Below are positions 33,456 through 49,455 of a stretch of DNA of 64,000 nt, piece by piece. Below the pieces are notes generated by a model, which was not told the DNA's origin, did not search any database, and worked only from the letters and a program-made list of their open reading frames with translations. Numbering within the stretch: position 1 is the first letter of the stretch; each line of letters opens with the position of its first letter. Both the position numbers and the translations under genes were made by a program. The stretch comes from Amoebidium appalachense (lineage: Eukaryota; Ichthyosporea), in assembly GCA_963693365.1 (NCBI GenBank), contig CAVNZM010000013.1, forward strand, positions 4,402,001-4,466,000. The letters run 5' to 3'.

Positions 33456-34340
33456 ATGGGAGGCAATCTATCTAAGCAAGATCTCACCTCCTCCTACTCC
33501 TCCCTTCTCATCTCTCCAACATTCCCCACCAACCCATTAGAAGACCCAACCCAACCCACACCCCCAGCAACCACCTTCAACCCAGAAAACCCCGAAATTA
33601 CATCTCTCCCACCGCTCGTTCAGAAGTTCATGTCACATAACATTGCAACTGGAACACCGCTTACACACACAGCAGTAGAGTGGGAGGTGGATGGGAGCAT
33701 CTTTCTCAACAAATGGATTCCTTTTACATCCAAACAAGTTACTCGCCCCAATGTGGGATACAGCTGGATGGCGAGCGTGCCCATGCTCAAACATGTCTTT
33801 GAGCTGAACGGGGGGGACTTCTTGTATGAAAACACAGCAAGGGTGCACTTTACCACCCTTTTGGGATGGGTGAACGTAGTCAGCGTCAAGGATGTTGATA
33901 CACTGAGATCGGCACATGGGCGGTTGGCAGGCGAATGGGTTCTCGTGCCTTCCATGCTCGTTCCGGGCCACGCCGCTCTAAAGGCGTGGGGGAAGGAGTT
34001 GAATTGGAGGGAGGTGGAGGGGACTAAAGACGTCATACAAGTGGTGATCCCTGCCCCTGATGGGTTGAAGAATTGTGATGACTTTACTGAGAGGGAATGG
34101 ACGATTAACCTGAAGGTAGATGTGGATACCGGAAGGGTTAAGGAGGTGTGGTTGTTACGGTGGTACGTCGACGCCGCGTCTGGAAAGAAGGAATTTGTGG
34201 ATTTCGGGCTTGCGTGCGAGGGGGAGATGGCGGTGGATGGGTGCGTGTTGCCTAAAAACATAAGGTGCGGGTGGAATTGGGGCAAGGAGAACTATCTCGA
34301 GTTTTTCAGGGCTAATATTGTGCGCGCGCGCCTTCTCTGA
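33456..34340 (+). CDS. Intronless DUF6544/DUF6920-like protein with N-myristoylation signal
   Basis: A single 294-codon frame with non-repetitive composition. The N-terminus MGGNLSKQ fits N-myristoylation (Gly2, Ser6, Lys7), so membrane attachment is likely. After a Pro/Thr-rich linker comes a block recalling bacterial DUF6544/DUF6920 proteins: LPPLVQKFMSHNIATGTPL, then WIPFTSKQV, VGYSWMASVPM, ARVHFTTLLGWVNVV and a GEWVLVPSMLVPG stretch. Bacterial members share LPxPVxRYxxH...G, (W/F)xPFxAxQ, W.A and the tryptophan/proline-rich loop. The biochemical function is unknown. AATAAA lies only seven bases past the stop (34347-34352), so the 3' UTR is very short. Lack of introns, against two to seven exons in its neighbours, together with a mainly bacterial family, suggests acquisition by transfer or retrocopying. 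The family assignment is from memory of motifs. Confidence 0.65.
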   Translation: MGGNLSKQDLTSSYSSLLISPTFPTNPLEDPTQPTPPATTFNPENPEITSLPPLVQKFMSHNIATGTPLTHTAVEWEVDGSIFLNKWIPFTSKQVTRPNVGYSWMASVPMLKHVFELNGGDFLYENTARVHFTTLLGWVNVVSVKDVDTLRSAHGRLAGEWVLVPSMLVPGHAALKAWGKELNWREVEGTKDVIQVVIPAPDGLKNCDDFTEREWTINLKVDVDTGRVKEVWLLRWYVDAASGKKEFVDFGLACEGEMAVDGCVLPKNIRCGWNWGKENYLEFFRANIVRARLL

Positions 34341-34346
34341 ACATAC

Positions 34347-34352
34347 AATAAA
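34347..34352 (+). terminator. Polyadenylation signal of the DUF6544-like gene
   Basis: AATAAA starting seven bases after the TGA. Confidence 0.7.
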
Positions 34353-39036
<4,684 letters not shown>

Positions 39037-39453
39037 TCACTGCGTCTCACACTGCACCCTCTGCTGCCCCCTACCCCCTTCATCCTCATCATCATCTCCA
39101 TTCATCTGCGAATTCCTTCTAGGCTCATACTCTGTCACCGTCACCTCTTCCAAATCATCCGTGTCCATGGGTGGGGAAGGGAGGGGTCCCAGTGCCCTTT
39201 CGACCTGTTTGACTTGGTCCGGGGAGAGGGAGGCGGGGAAGTCGACGTGGAACTTGATCAGGAGGTTGGCTTTGAGCTCTGGGTGGCGGGGTTGCGGCAT
39301 GCCTTCGTTGGGCACCATCTGTGTACGTGTGTGTGTGTGTGGGGGGGGGGGGGATACGCACGCGTGTGCGTGTTGTGTTGTGTGAATTTTATGCGATTCG
39401 TGTGCAAAGGGGAAAGACATCAGTTGGCACATATTAGACTCATCACCACGGCA

Positions 39454-39494
<41 letters not shown>

Positions 39495-39761
39495 AACCAC
39501 CACCACACACAAACACGCACACACACACACACGCACACACACAACACACACACGCACACACGCACACGCACATCAATCCACACACGCACACACACAACAC
39601 AAACACATCACCAACCAGCAATAACCACCCACCCACCCACCCACCTTCACAGCCCCCTCCTTGATGACCATTGCTGCAGGCACAGTCGCAAACACAACCC
39701 ACATAATCCCCCCCCCCCCCCCCCCCCCCCCCTTTCCCTCCTCCCTCCCCGTCCCCACTTT

Positions 39762-39815
<54 letters not shown>

Positions 39816-40098
39816 TCACAGCGCCCTCCTTGATAACCATGCCTGCGGGCACCGTCACCAGTACGACCCTATCGTCCAGGTGCTTGACTGGCCGCTGGAA
39901 CCCACACAGAGCCTCCACAAGACTAACACTCATCTCCATGATAAGGTCGTCTCCTTGCCTGTGAAAAGGAAAACGAAAAAAACAGTTATAAATATGTTCG
40001 CATGTAAAATTAACCCCCCCCCCCCCCCCAAAAAAAAAAGGACCTATGCCCCCCCCCCCCCCCCCCCCCCCCCCGGGCCTTACGGCAACATAACGGGC

Positions 40099-40139
<41 letters not shown>

Positions 40140-41231
40140 GCAGCCCCTCCATACAATCATCCCGCAACAAACCAGACTATGCCGCACATCACCATCCGCC
40201 AACGTGCACAGAGGCACGACACACACATGCACACAGCCCCCCCTCCCACCCCCCCCCCCCCCCCGCCCGCCCCGCAGTAACATGCATACACACACATCTT
40301 CACCTTAAACAAACATGAAACACACACTTTCACCCCCCCCCCCCCCCTCCCCCCTCCGTCCCTTCCCTCCTTCACACCCCCCCCCCCCCCCCCCCCCCCT
40401 TCCCGCCCACTCCCCCTTCCGACTCCCCCCCCCCCCCCTTCCCGCCCACTCCCCCTTCCGACTCCCCCCCCCCCCCCCCAAAAAAAAAAAACATCCACAC
40501 CCATCCCCCCCCCCCCCTCCCCTCCCCTCCCATATCCACACCCACGTACACAGACACGTACACACCTGTGGAACATATCGTGCTCCCTCTGTCTCAAGAT
40601 AATGATCATGTCACCGGGGGGCAGGCCGGGCGTCTGGTCACCCTCCCCAGAGAATGTGATGCGCTGGCCCTCACGCATGCCTGGATCCACGTGCACCTCA
40701 AACACCTGCCCGTGTCAAAAGAGTCAGAAAACACACACACGTACACACAAACACACACACACATATATATGCACATACAGGCACACATAAAAAAAAACAC
40801 ACACACACATATATATGCACATACAGGCACCCATAAAAACACACGCACACGAAACATGAACATACACGCACACAACACAAACACACACCAAGCCACGTAA
40901 CTACATTACATCACCCCCCCCCCCCCCCCCCCCCCCCTTCCCCCCCCTCTCTTTCTCTCCACACATACATTCACACCCACCCATGCACCTACTTCTTCCA
41001 CTTCCCCCCACCCCAACAACACACACGCACTTCCCTTCCAATTCCCGTCTCCCCCCCCTCCCCCCCCCCGGACATCCACCAACTTATTCTTCCCCCCCCC
41101 CCCCCCCCCTATCCATTCACCCCCCACCTTCTCCACCACCATCTGCCCATCGCATTTCTTGCACCTGTCCTTTTCAAAGACGACCCACCCACCCATCCCC
41201 CCCACCCTCTCCCCCCCACCCACACAGACAG

Positions 41232-41265
<34 letters not shown>

Positions 41266-42125
41266 TCTTCTCTTCCACCAGCTTCTGCCCGTCGCACTTC
41301 TTGCACCTGTCCTTTTCAGCCATGGTCTCCCCCTTGCCCCTGCACGAATCGCACGGCGCCGCCATCTGAGACATCATGCCGGGCCCAATCTGACGAACAT
41401 ACATTACCTGTCCCCGCCCGTTGCATCTGCATAAATTGACCAACCAGGGCTCGTGTTAGCATTCACTCCCTTTTTTTTTTTTTTTTTTTTTTTGCCCCGG
41501 AGAAATTTATCTGCAAAACGCAGAAACGAAGCAATGAGCCACGTCACAATAGCACTCACTCATTTCATTCATTCACAACAAACGAACAAAAGAAAAGAAA
41601 AAAATACAAAAAAACAAAAAACAAATACGAAACCGCATCGCGACATGGAAGCAGGTGTTTCCGAGATGGAGAAAGAACATGGAGAGCGGCGGGATAAAGT
41701 TGCCCACGTACGCCGTTTGCAAGTCCAACACCGACCCTGCCATCCCCCCCCCCCCCCCCCCCCCCCCCCCCATTTTTTTTTTTTACCCCTTTCTCCCTCT
41801 CCCCTTCCCACACCCACACATACAACACCGACACATTGGCGTCCACACCAAACCCATGTGGTATCGAAATCTTTCCACTGGTCTGCCCCCCCCCCCCCCC
41901 CCCCCTCCCCTCTCCCATGTCCGTCGCACTCATACCCTCCACCGGTCAATCCCCCCCCCTATTCTCACCCACCCACCCACACAAGTACCCCTGGCAATTT
42001 GTGACGTTCTTCCACCCCTGCTCGTCGCACTCATTGCTACCCCCCCCCCCCCCCCTCTTTCCCCCCCGGGCCCCGCACTCCCCCTCTCCCAACACACACA
42101 AACTAATGTCTCTGGCACTTAGCGA

Positions 42126-42156
<31 letters not shown>

Positions 42157-42297
42157 CCCGTCACACTTATGCACACAACCACAACTACACACACCAACCC
42201 CACCCCCCCCCCCCCCTCCCCCCAAACACCCACACATACTTCTGGCACTTAGTGACGTTCTTCCCCCCTGCCCGTCGCAATTATGCACACACAACAC

Positions 42298-42349
<52 letters not shown>

Positions 42350-43652
42350 CCTCCCCCCCCCCCCCCCCACCTCTCCCCCACAAACACACACACACGTACC
42401 TCTGGCACTTAGTGACGTTCTTCCCCCCCTGTCCGTCGCACTTATTGCACACTACGTCCTTTCTCATCTGCAGCTTCTTGGTGCACCCGTTGTACAGCTG
42501 CTCCAGAGACACCACAAGCTCGTGCACAATATCTTTTCCCTTGGTCTGTCTCCGACCACCGCCACCAAAGAAGGACCTGAGACACGTTATGTTTTTTGTT
42601 TAGAAGTTTTTTTTCTGGTTTTGGTGGAGTTGCTCTCCGACAGTAAGTCCCCCCCTCCCCCCCCCCCCCCCCCTTTCTGCCCATAAACAAGCACTCAAAC
42701 ACAACACACGAAAAAACTTCTTCATTGTTAAAAGACTGTTCCTCCCCTGCAATCCCCAACTTCCCCCTCCCCCCCCCCCCCCCCCTGGCGCCCTTTTCAA
42801 CAGCTCGAATACCCCCACCCAACCAGAACCAACACCTTTCCCGTTTTGCTCTTTGACGCTTTTGTTGGCTAGCTGCAAAAACACTTCACCTCACTTAGCA
42901 CTTTCTTACAAGCAGGAGTACCCCCCCCCCCCCCCCCCCCCCCACCAAACCAACCCTCCCTGCACCCAGCCTAGACCGTGCATGGGAGGCTTCGATAAAC
43001 AGGAATAAACAGGCTCGCGTATGTAACCCTTCCCCGAAACCTCCCCCCCCCCCCCCCCCTCTTTCCCTTCTTTCCTTCTCCAACCCTCTTCCCATCCATC
43101 TCCCTCCCAGCCAGACAAACCATCATACAGTCACAAAAAAACTTACGAGAAGCCGCCGCCAAACATCTGGCTGATGAAGTCCTCTGCCGCAAAGTGGCCC
43201 GAGTCCATGCCACCCTCCTTAAGTCCCTGCTCGCCATACTTGTCATAGATCTCACGCTTCTTGGGATCGTCAAGCACTGAGAACTGACAAAAAAGACATG
43301 TCAGCATCCATCACCATCTAGAAACTTTTTCAACCTCTCCCCGCTCCTCCCCCAAACCCCCCCCCCCCCCCCCCCCCGCCCCCTAACCCCTCCAAACACA
43401 CACAGAAAACAGAGACAAAGCCACTATGCCTTTGTTATGCTATATACACCTCCTCCCCCCTCCCCCCTTCACCTAAGAGCCTCTTGTAATCTTCTGTGTT
43501 GGGCATAGGTGTATGTGCGTGTACTCGTGAATACTGTGTGGTGCGCGCATGGGATTCCTCTGAGCACAAATTTTTTATGATAAAAGGTAAATAGTGTAAG
43601 TGCCAAAGTTGTGTCTGTCTGTGCTCTCTCTCTCTCTCTATCTCTCTCTCTC

Positions 43653-43684
<32 letters not shown>

Positions 43685-44136
43685 ATGTGTGTGTGTGTGT
43701 GTAAGTGTGTTGTTGTGTGTGTGTAAGTGTGTGTGTGTATGAGTGTATATGTGTGTGCGTGCTCCTACCCACGTATATGCATAAGTAACCATGTGGGTGT
43801 GCTTGTGCTGTGTGGAGTTCGGTGTGGGTGTGTGCGTGTGCATGTGCTTGTGTGTGTTCCTGTGTGCCTGTGTGTTTTGTAGGTGTCAGCGACCGGGTGT
43901 GTTTAGGTTTCCGTGTGCTTGTGCTGGCATGTAAAAAAATCCAACATCAGCATTTAAAAAATACAATAGAAACACACCTGATAGGAGATCTCCTTGAACT
44001 TCTCAGCAGCATCAGGGGATGGGTTCTTGTCTGGGTGGAACTTGAGGGCAAGTTTCCTGTATGCCTTCTTGAGCTGGTCTGCTGTGGCGTCTGGCGCAAC
44101 ACCAAACGTGTCGTAGAATGCTGTCTCCTTAACCAT
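39037..44136 (-). CDS. Type A J-domain co-chaperone (DNAJA1/Ydj1 class), farnesylation motif
   Basis: Seven minus-strand exons, 400 aa: 43978-44136, 43147-43283, 42400-42576, 41264-41426, 40566-40705, 39814-39958, 39037-39318. All phases agree. Order: J domain ([18 protein letters not shown] at 34-36), a Gly/Phe-rich linker (MFGGGFSSFFGGGG), a four-motif zinc finger (C142NKC, C156QRC, C183DSC, C199KKC), then the substrate-binding C-terminal domains ([54 protein letters not shown]). It ends in CETQ, a CaaX farnesylation box like the CQTS of human DNAJA1, which is 397 aa. It should stimulate Hsp70 ATPase and deliver clients in the cytosol, partly at membranes. Introns contain partial copies of the ends of exons 3, 4 and 6. 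It is divergent with DCP2. Confidence 0.93.
39643..39711 (-). pseudogene. Copy of the 3' end of DnaJ exon 6
   Basis: Encodes [18 protein letters not shown] against [18 protein letters not shown] at the end of exon 6, again followed by a donor (GTGGGT) and lying in the downstream intron. An internal CCTGCAG could act as an acceptor. Confidence 0.8.
41126..41186 (-). pseudogene. Copy of the 3' end of DnaJ exon 4
   Basis: Encodes [18 protein letters not shown] against [18 protein letters not shown] at the end of exon 4 (41264-41318), with a GTGGGG donor-like continuation. It is in frame but lies in the intron after the true donor. Confidence 0.8.
41912..42290 (-). pseudogene. Decayed copies of the 3' end of DnaJ exon 3 (three clear, one partial)
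   Basis: Downstream of the exon 3 donor (42400), near-copies of the exon's last roughly 50 bases plus donor lie at about 42240-42290, 42110-42178 and 41984-42040, with a partial one at 41912-41942. Each retains a version of TGCGACGGRCAGGGGGG (first CxxCxGxG motif) and GTCACTAAGTGCCAG followed by AGGTACGTG-like sequence. The frame is broken in each copy, for instance by loss of an AAG or a poly-G insertion. They are not needed for the protein, since exon 3 splices cleanly to exon 4. Confidence 0.8.
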
Positions 44137-45308
44137 TTTAAAAACTTAGCCTCCTTCCTCGTTTATTATCACTTATCAAGCGTGAGTGCAAGAGTGAGTG
44201 TTTGTTGTAAAACGGGTGTTGTTCGTTCGGTTCAAACAGGAAAACTGAAACATTTCTGGCGCGCCGAGTCGAGCTTTGTAGTTGATGACGAGGAAAAATC
44301 GCGACCTTACCCGATTGGGTGTCGGATGCCAGTTCTGTGTTATGATTCAACACAAACAAACATTAAAATTACTTTTTAAGCCTTTTACAAACTATGTAAA
44401 CGTTTTTACATTTAATGATTTGTTTTGATTAGTTGGTAACAAAGAGTGTCGTTGCCGCTGGAGGCCAGTGTGCCAGGTTGTCGGGCCTGACAGTAGTTCA
44501 TGCATATGCTGCTTGGTTCCAACTTTTTGTCGCTGCTCAGTTGAAACATGCATAAAGAGGATTCTTCAAGCACAATACTTTACATACCGGGCCTACTTTT
44601 GACATCGCTAATAACTATATTTTCGCTCATAACCATATATCGTCCAAATGATCCCCCACCCGGGGCAACACGTGGATCGGTCTGTTGGGAGCGAAGCAAA
44701 TTTGTCATATATATATTAGCCAGCCTGGAAACTTTGAAAGAGCCCCAAAAAGCATAGAGGTAAACAACATGTTTGCTGCTGGTGTTCCAGCTAAAGTTTT
44801 GCAGAAATACATATAAGTGGGGTTATAGCACATTCACACATAGGCATTAACTAATATAGTACCTATTTGACTCTTATAAAGCGCCATTTTTGCCATTTGC
44901 CATGCTCTAGGCTGTGACGTCACGATTTTACGCAAAATTCTGTGAGCCAGCTTTTGGGATTTTGTTCTCCGAGGGCGTCTGTTCAAGTGTTTCGTTCAAC
45001 AAGCTTGAGCTTCCTCGAAACTGAAAGATTTTTCGCGAAATGGTAGGGTCATGCAAGCGATTATGTAGGGTAGATACAAGCGCATGGTAACTCTGCTTCA
45101 GCCTGGTGCTACGGTAAATAATCAAGCGGGAACGTTTGTTGGCTTATCAATAACAAAAAGCTGCGATCTGAATCAGCCTCCCACATATTCACGCTTTCAA
45201 AACTGCTGTTAGGTTAATAGTTGCTTGAAACACTAACGCGTTTGCGAGGGCACACTGGACTAGCACATTTGAGGACGGGGCTGGGTGGCCACGGGTAAAT
45301 ATTGAAAA
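44137..45308. promoter_or_regulatory. Bidirectional intergenic region between DnaJ and DCP2
   Basis: 1.17 kb without simple repeats. TATAAAG at 44875-44881 and a full CRE palindrome TGACGTCA at 44915-44922 face DCP2, about 430 nt before its ATG. I did not find a clear heat-shock element array for DnaJ. Confidence 0.4.
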
Positions 45309-46736
45309 ATGGAGGGTGACGGCACGGCTACTGCGCCGGAGCTCAACGAGGTGATGGAAGACCTTTGCTGGTACGTTTTTCGGTGCTGGTTCACACACAC
45401 GCATGTACACACGTACATACGTGCATGCACCCGCACAGGCACACGCACACGTGTGCAGACGCACATGCACACGCACACGTGTGCACACACAACCATACAG
45501 AATCATACACATACAGATACGCGCCCATTCACACACACACATAAACACCCACATACGTTCACACACGCACAAGGAAGGAAGCCCTCGCCCACCCACATTC
45601 ACAGGAAGCAAACATAAACACGCACACCCCTTTTTTGGAAGGGAGGAGCTGGGGAGGGGGACGGGGAGGTGGGGAAGGAGGGAAATGCATTGTACAACAT
45701 TCTTGCTCTCCCAAGCACTGGAGCGTATGAATAACTTCAACTAGGTAGGAGGAAGTCAGGGATGGTGCACGGTACAAACGAAGGCATGAGGCATTGTCAC
45801 GACAAGATCATACAAGATCATACGTTACACTTGGTGTAGTCGTACAGAGGGTATCACGTGATAATGCGCTGGTTTAAACGGTTTAATGGAAGGGAAGGCT
45901 TTTGTGGAGAAGGTGTTTGATATCTTTGGGGGAGGGGCTGAGGGGAGAGGCAGGTGTGTATCAAAGGTGGTGGTGGTGGTGGTTTGGGGGAGGGGGGGGG
46001 GGGGGGTGGGGGGGTCGTGTTTAGAGTGAACAAAGCCACCAAAGTACAATGTCGATGAGCTTTTTTCTAGTTGTCTGTGTTATACAAGAAAAAGCATCTC
46101 TAACCTACATCTCTCCAAACGTGCATGATATGTAACCTGGTAATGTCATTTAGTTTTAAGTAGAATATGGACTAAATTTGCACGGTGCAAGAGCATTCCT
46201 CCCCCCCCCCCCCCCCTCCCCCCAGTCCCTCCCCCCCCCCCCCCCCCTTTGTACCGTGTTCCGCATTCAAAACCCCCCCCAGTCTTCTTTCAGAGGTGTC
46301 CTTTCAGGACAGACCACTGTGTGGAGACCGCTTTACTTCCATGCAACCGGGCATGGTTGCTCTGTGTCGTGCATCTGTAAGCACATACACATTTTTCGCT
46401 GCACTGCATTAGTTTGCACACACATCTTCACCGTTTTGCTCACCTTGCTTGCATAAGCAACCCTGCTCGTCTTTGATCAAGACGGGTTGACCCGCCCAAG
46501 CTCAGTTGATGCTGCTGTCTGAGTTGGAGTGTCGTATATACGCGGGCTAAGGGGTCGAAACTCAGACGCAATTGATGACTTGGGTCCTCCCTGAGGATGG
46601 GCTCTGCTTATGACGCATACTGTGCACATGGCTGATGTTGCATACTTGAATGTTTGCCTTTGCATGTGTCCTGCACCATGCTTCTCGTCGTGTATGCGTA
46701 CTTTGTACCGTGTTCCGCATTCAAAACCCCCCCCCC

Positions 46737-46767
<31 letters not shown>

Positions 46768-47176
46768 ACACACCCCCAAAAAAATAAAAGAAAAGAAAAA
46801 AAAAGCAAAAGAGAAGAAAAAGAGGGGTTGGGGGGGGGGGGGGGGGGGAGAGAGAGAGAGATTGAGGTAGGTAGGGAGGGAGGGAGGGAGGGAGGTAGGG
46901 AGGGAGAGAGTGTGTGTGTGTATGTGAGTGTGTGAGTGAGTGAGAGAGTGAGAGAGGGGCAGGGGAATGGGGGAGAAAACAAAAGAGATGGAAAAAACAC
47001 CACAGCCACCACTACACATTAAACTTTGAAAGCTTTCATTTCATCCCAATTCGCATTCAACTCCTCCCCCCCTCCCCTCCCCTCCCCCCGCCCGGCAAAC
47101 TCTCACTCTCAAATTCTTCCCCTACCCTTTCTCCTAGCTTATGTACACGCACCCACGCACGCGCGCGCGCACACAC

Positions 47177-47207
<31 letters not shown>

Positions 47208-47240
47208 TACACACATACACACACACAACACACACACACA

Positions 47241-47275
<35 letters not shown>

Positions 47276-49415
47276 TCCCACCCACATATCCCTTTCCCTT
47301 GCCCATCACCCCCCCCCCCCCCCCCACCCACACACACACCCCACTCACTTGCCTCCCCCCCCCCCCCCTCTCTCCCTCCCCCGCCATCCCCCCCCCCCCT
47401 CCCCCCTCCCCTCCTTACACACACACACACCCTCACACACCCAGCCGGTTCATTCTCAACATACCTGAGGAAGACATATCTTCGTACGAGAGAATCTTTC
47501 AGCAAATCCAGCAGGCCCACTGGTTTTATCTGGACTTCATTAAAGAAAACCACAGCAACCTCCCCCATTTGGACATCAAGAGATTCGGTTACGCAAGTGT
47601 GTCATTACATCCCCTCCACCCCGTATTCTCCCCGATTTAAGTCTTTATACCTTCCCTGTGCATTTGGTTTATTTTGTCATATTTTCTGCTGCTTGTTTGT
47701 TTATTATTTTTTTTTTCCTTGGGGGGGGGGGGAGGGGGGGGAGGGGAGGGGGGAGGGGAGGGAGGGGGGGGGGGGGAAGGGGGGCTCTTTACTTTTTAGG
47801 TTTGCATTCTCGCAGGCATAGAAACCTCTGAAAGAATCTTCGAGCAAATCCAGCAGGCACACTGAATCTATTTGGACTTCATTAAAGAAATCCTCCCCCC
47901 CCCCCCCCCCCCCCTCCAACCCACTGCACTCTCACTCCCCCCACTTCCGCACGCACGCACGCACAACACACAGATTCAAACACGTATGCACGCACACGCG
48001 CGCGCGCGCGTTCACACACACACACACTCACACACACTCACATGTTTCTTAGCTTCCATGTTTGCAATCCACCTTCGCATACATTCATCCCCACTCCCAT
48101 CCCCCCCCCCGCCCTCTCCCCGCACGGGAAACACAGAACATATCCACCCACTCACCACTCGCGACCACCACAATCCCAACAGAAAAAGACCAAGAAAAAC
48201 AAGAGAAAAAAAAAGAAAAAAAGAAAAAAGAAAATTACATCCATGGACATTTACACCGTGGCTGTCCCGCAGTTATCCAACACGTGCCGTTTTTGTCCGA
48301 GCATATCCACACGTTTGAGGACTACATGAAGATATACGACGACTGGAGGGATTACAGGCAGCAGATACCCGTCTACGGCGCAATACTGCTGAATGCCCAG
48401 GCGGACAAGGTGGGATATATTTACTTGAGATATACGGATATCACAATGCATGAAATCGCACACCAGATCGCGTTTGTTAGCACTGAGTTGCACACCACCC
48501 TATGGATCCATATGGCAATGGGTGCGGTCGCACTGGTGTCGTTGAAACGACGAATTCCCTTATATAGAAATTTCGGTGAGCCATCGACAATCGACGTTTC
48601 GACGATCGGGGTTCGCACTGAAACGATGAAACGAGTGAAAACCCCAAATATGGATAATGATTTCGACGCTCGATCGTCGGTCATTAGAGCAAACCAGCGG
48701 CGGGTTCAAAGGGTCGGATTGAAATTCAACGATTAGTCCAAAAACGTAACTCCCCGCCTACGTAGCAGATTACAATGTGTGCCGGTGCTTGTCTTCATTT
48801 ACAGTCGAAGGACACGGGAAAGGAGGGGGGGGGGGGGGAGGAAGGCTTATATTTAAAATTGAGATTTTAAAGTCACGTACCCCTAGTGACGGCCTTTTCT
48901 ATCTCCTCAGCCAGCACCTGTGCCTGTCTGTTTTCCGGCTCCAATCGCAACAGCAGCTCCAGATAAACATCACAATGTTCCGCATCACAATGTTCCGCTA
49001 CGCAAAGTGTTATATCACACGCAGAATTTCATACTGCATTACGAGATAGTTATGTGTCGTGCACGCATACTTGCGCTCTACACTACTACACAATGCTGCT
49101 AATCAGTAAGGCAGACATGTTATCTACTTGCTCGAGATATACGGGAATAACACGCAGTCCCCCCCCCCCCCCCCCCCCCCTGCGGGCTCCCCCTCCCCCT
49201 TTCCGCGCCTTCCCTCGCTACCCCTTCCTCCTTCACTCATCCACCCGCTACATAACCTACCCCAATAGTTCCAGCACACAATTCCCTTACACTCACACCC
49301 CCCTACAGTGTGTGTGTGTCAAGGGATGGGAGGCCAAGTCTTGTTGGGGCTTTCCAAAGGGAAAAGTCAACAAAAACGAAAAGGGAATTGACTGCGCCAT
49401 TAGAGAGGTAATCCC

Positions 49416-49455
<40 letters not shown>

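Noticed and set aside
44200-44260. Possible heat-shock elements upstream of DnaJ
   Set aside because: GAA and TTC triplets are present but spacing does not fit the nGAAnnTTCn pattern.
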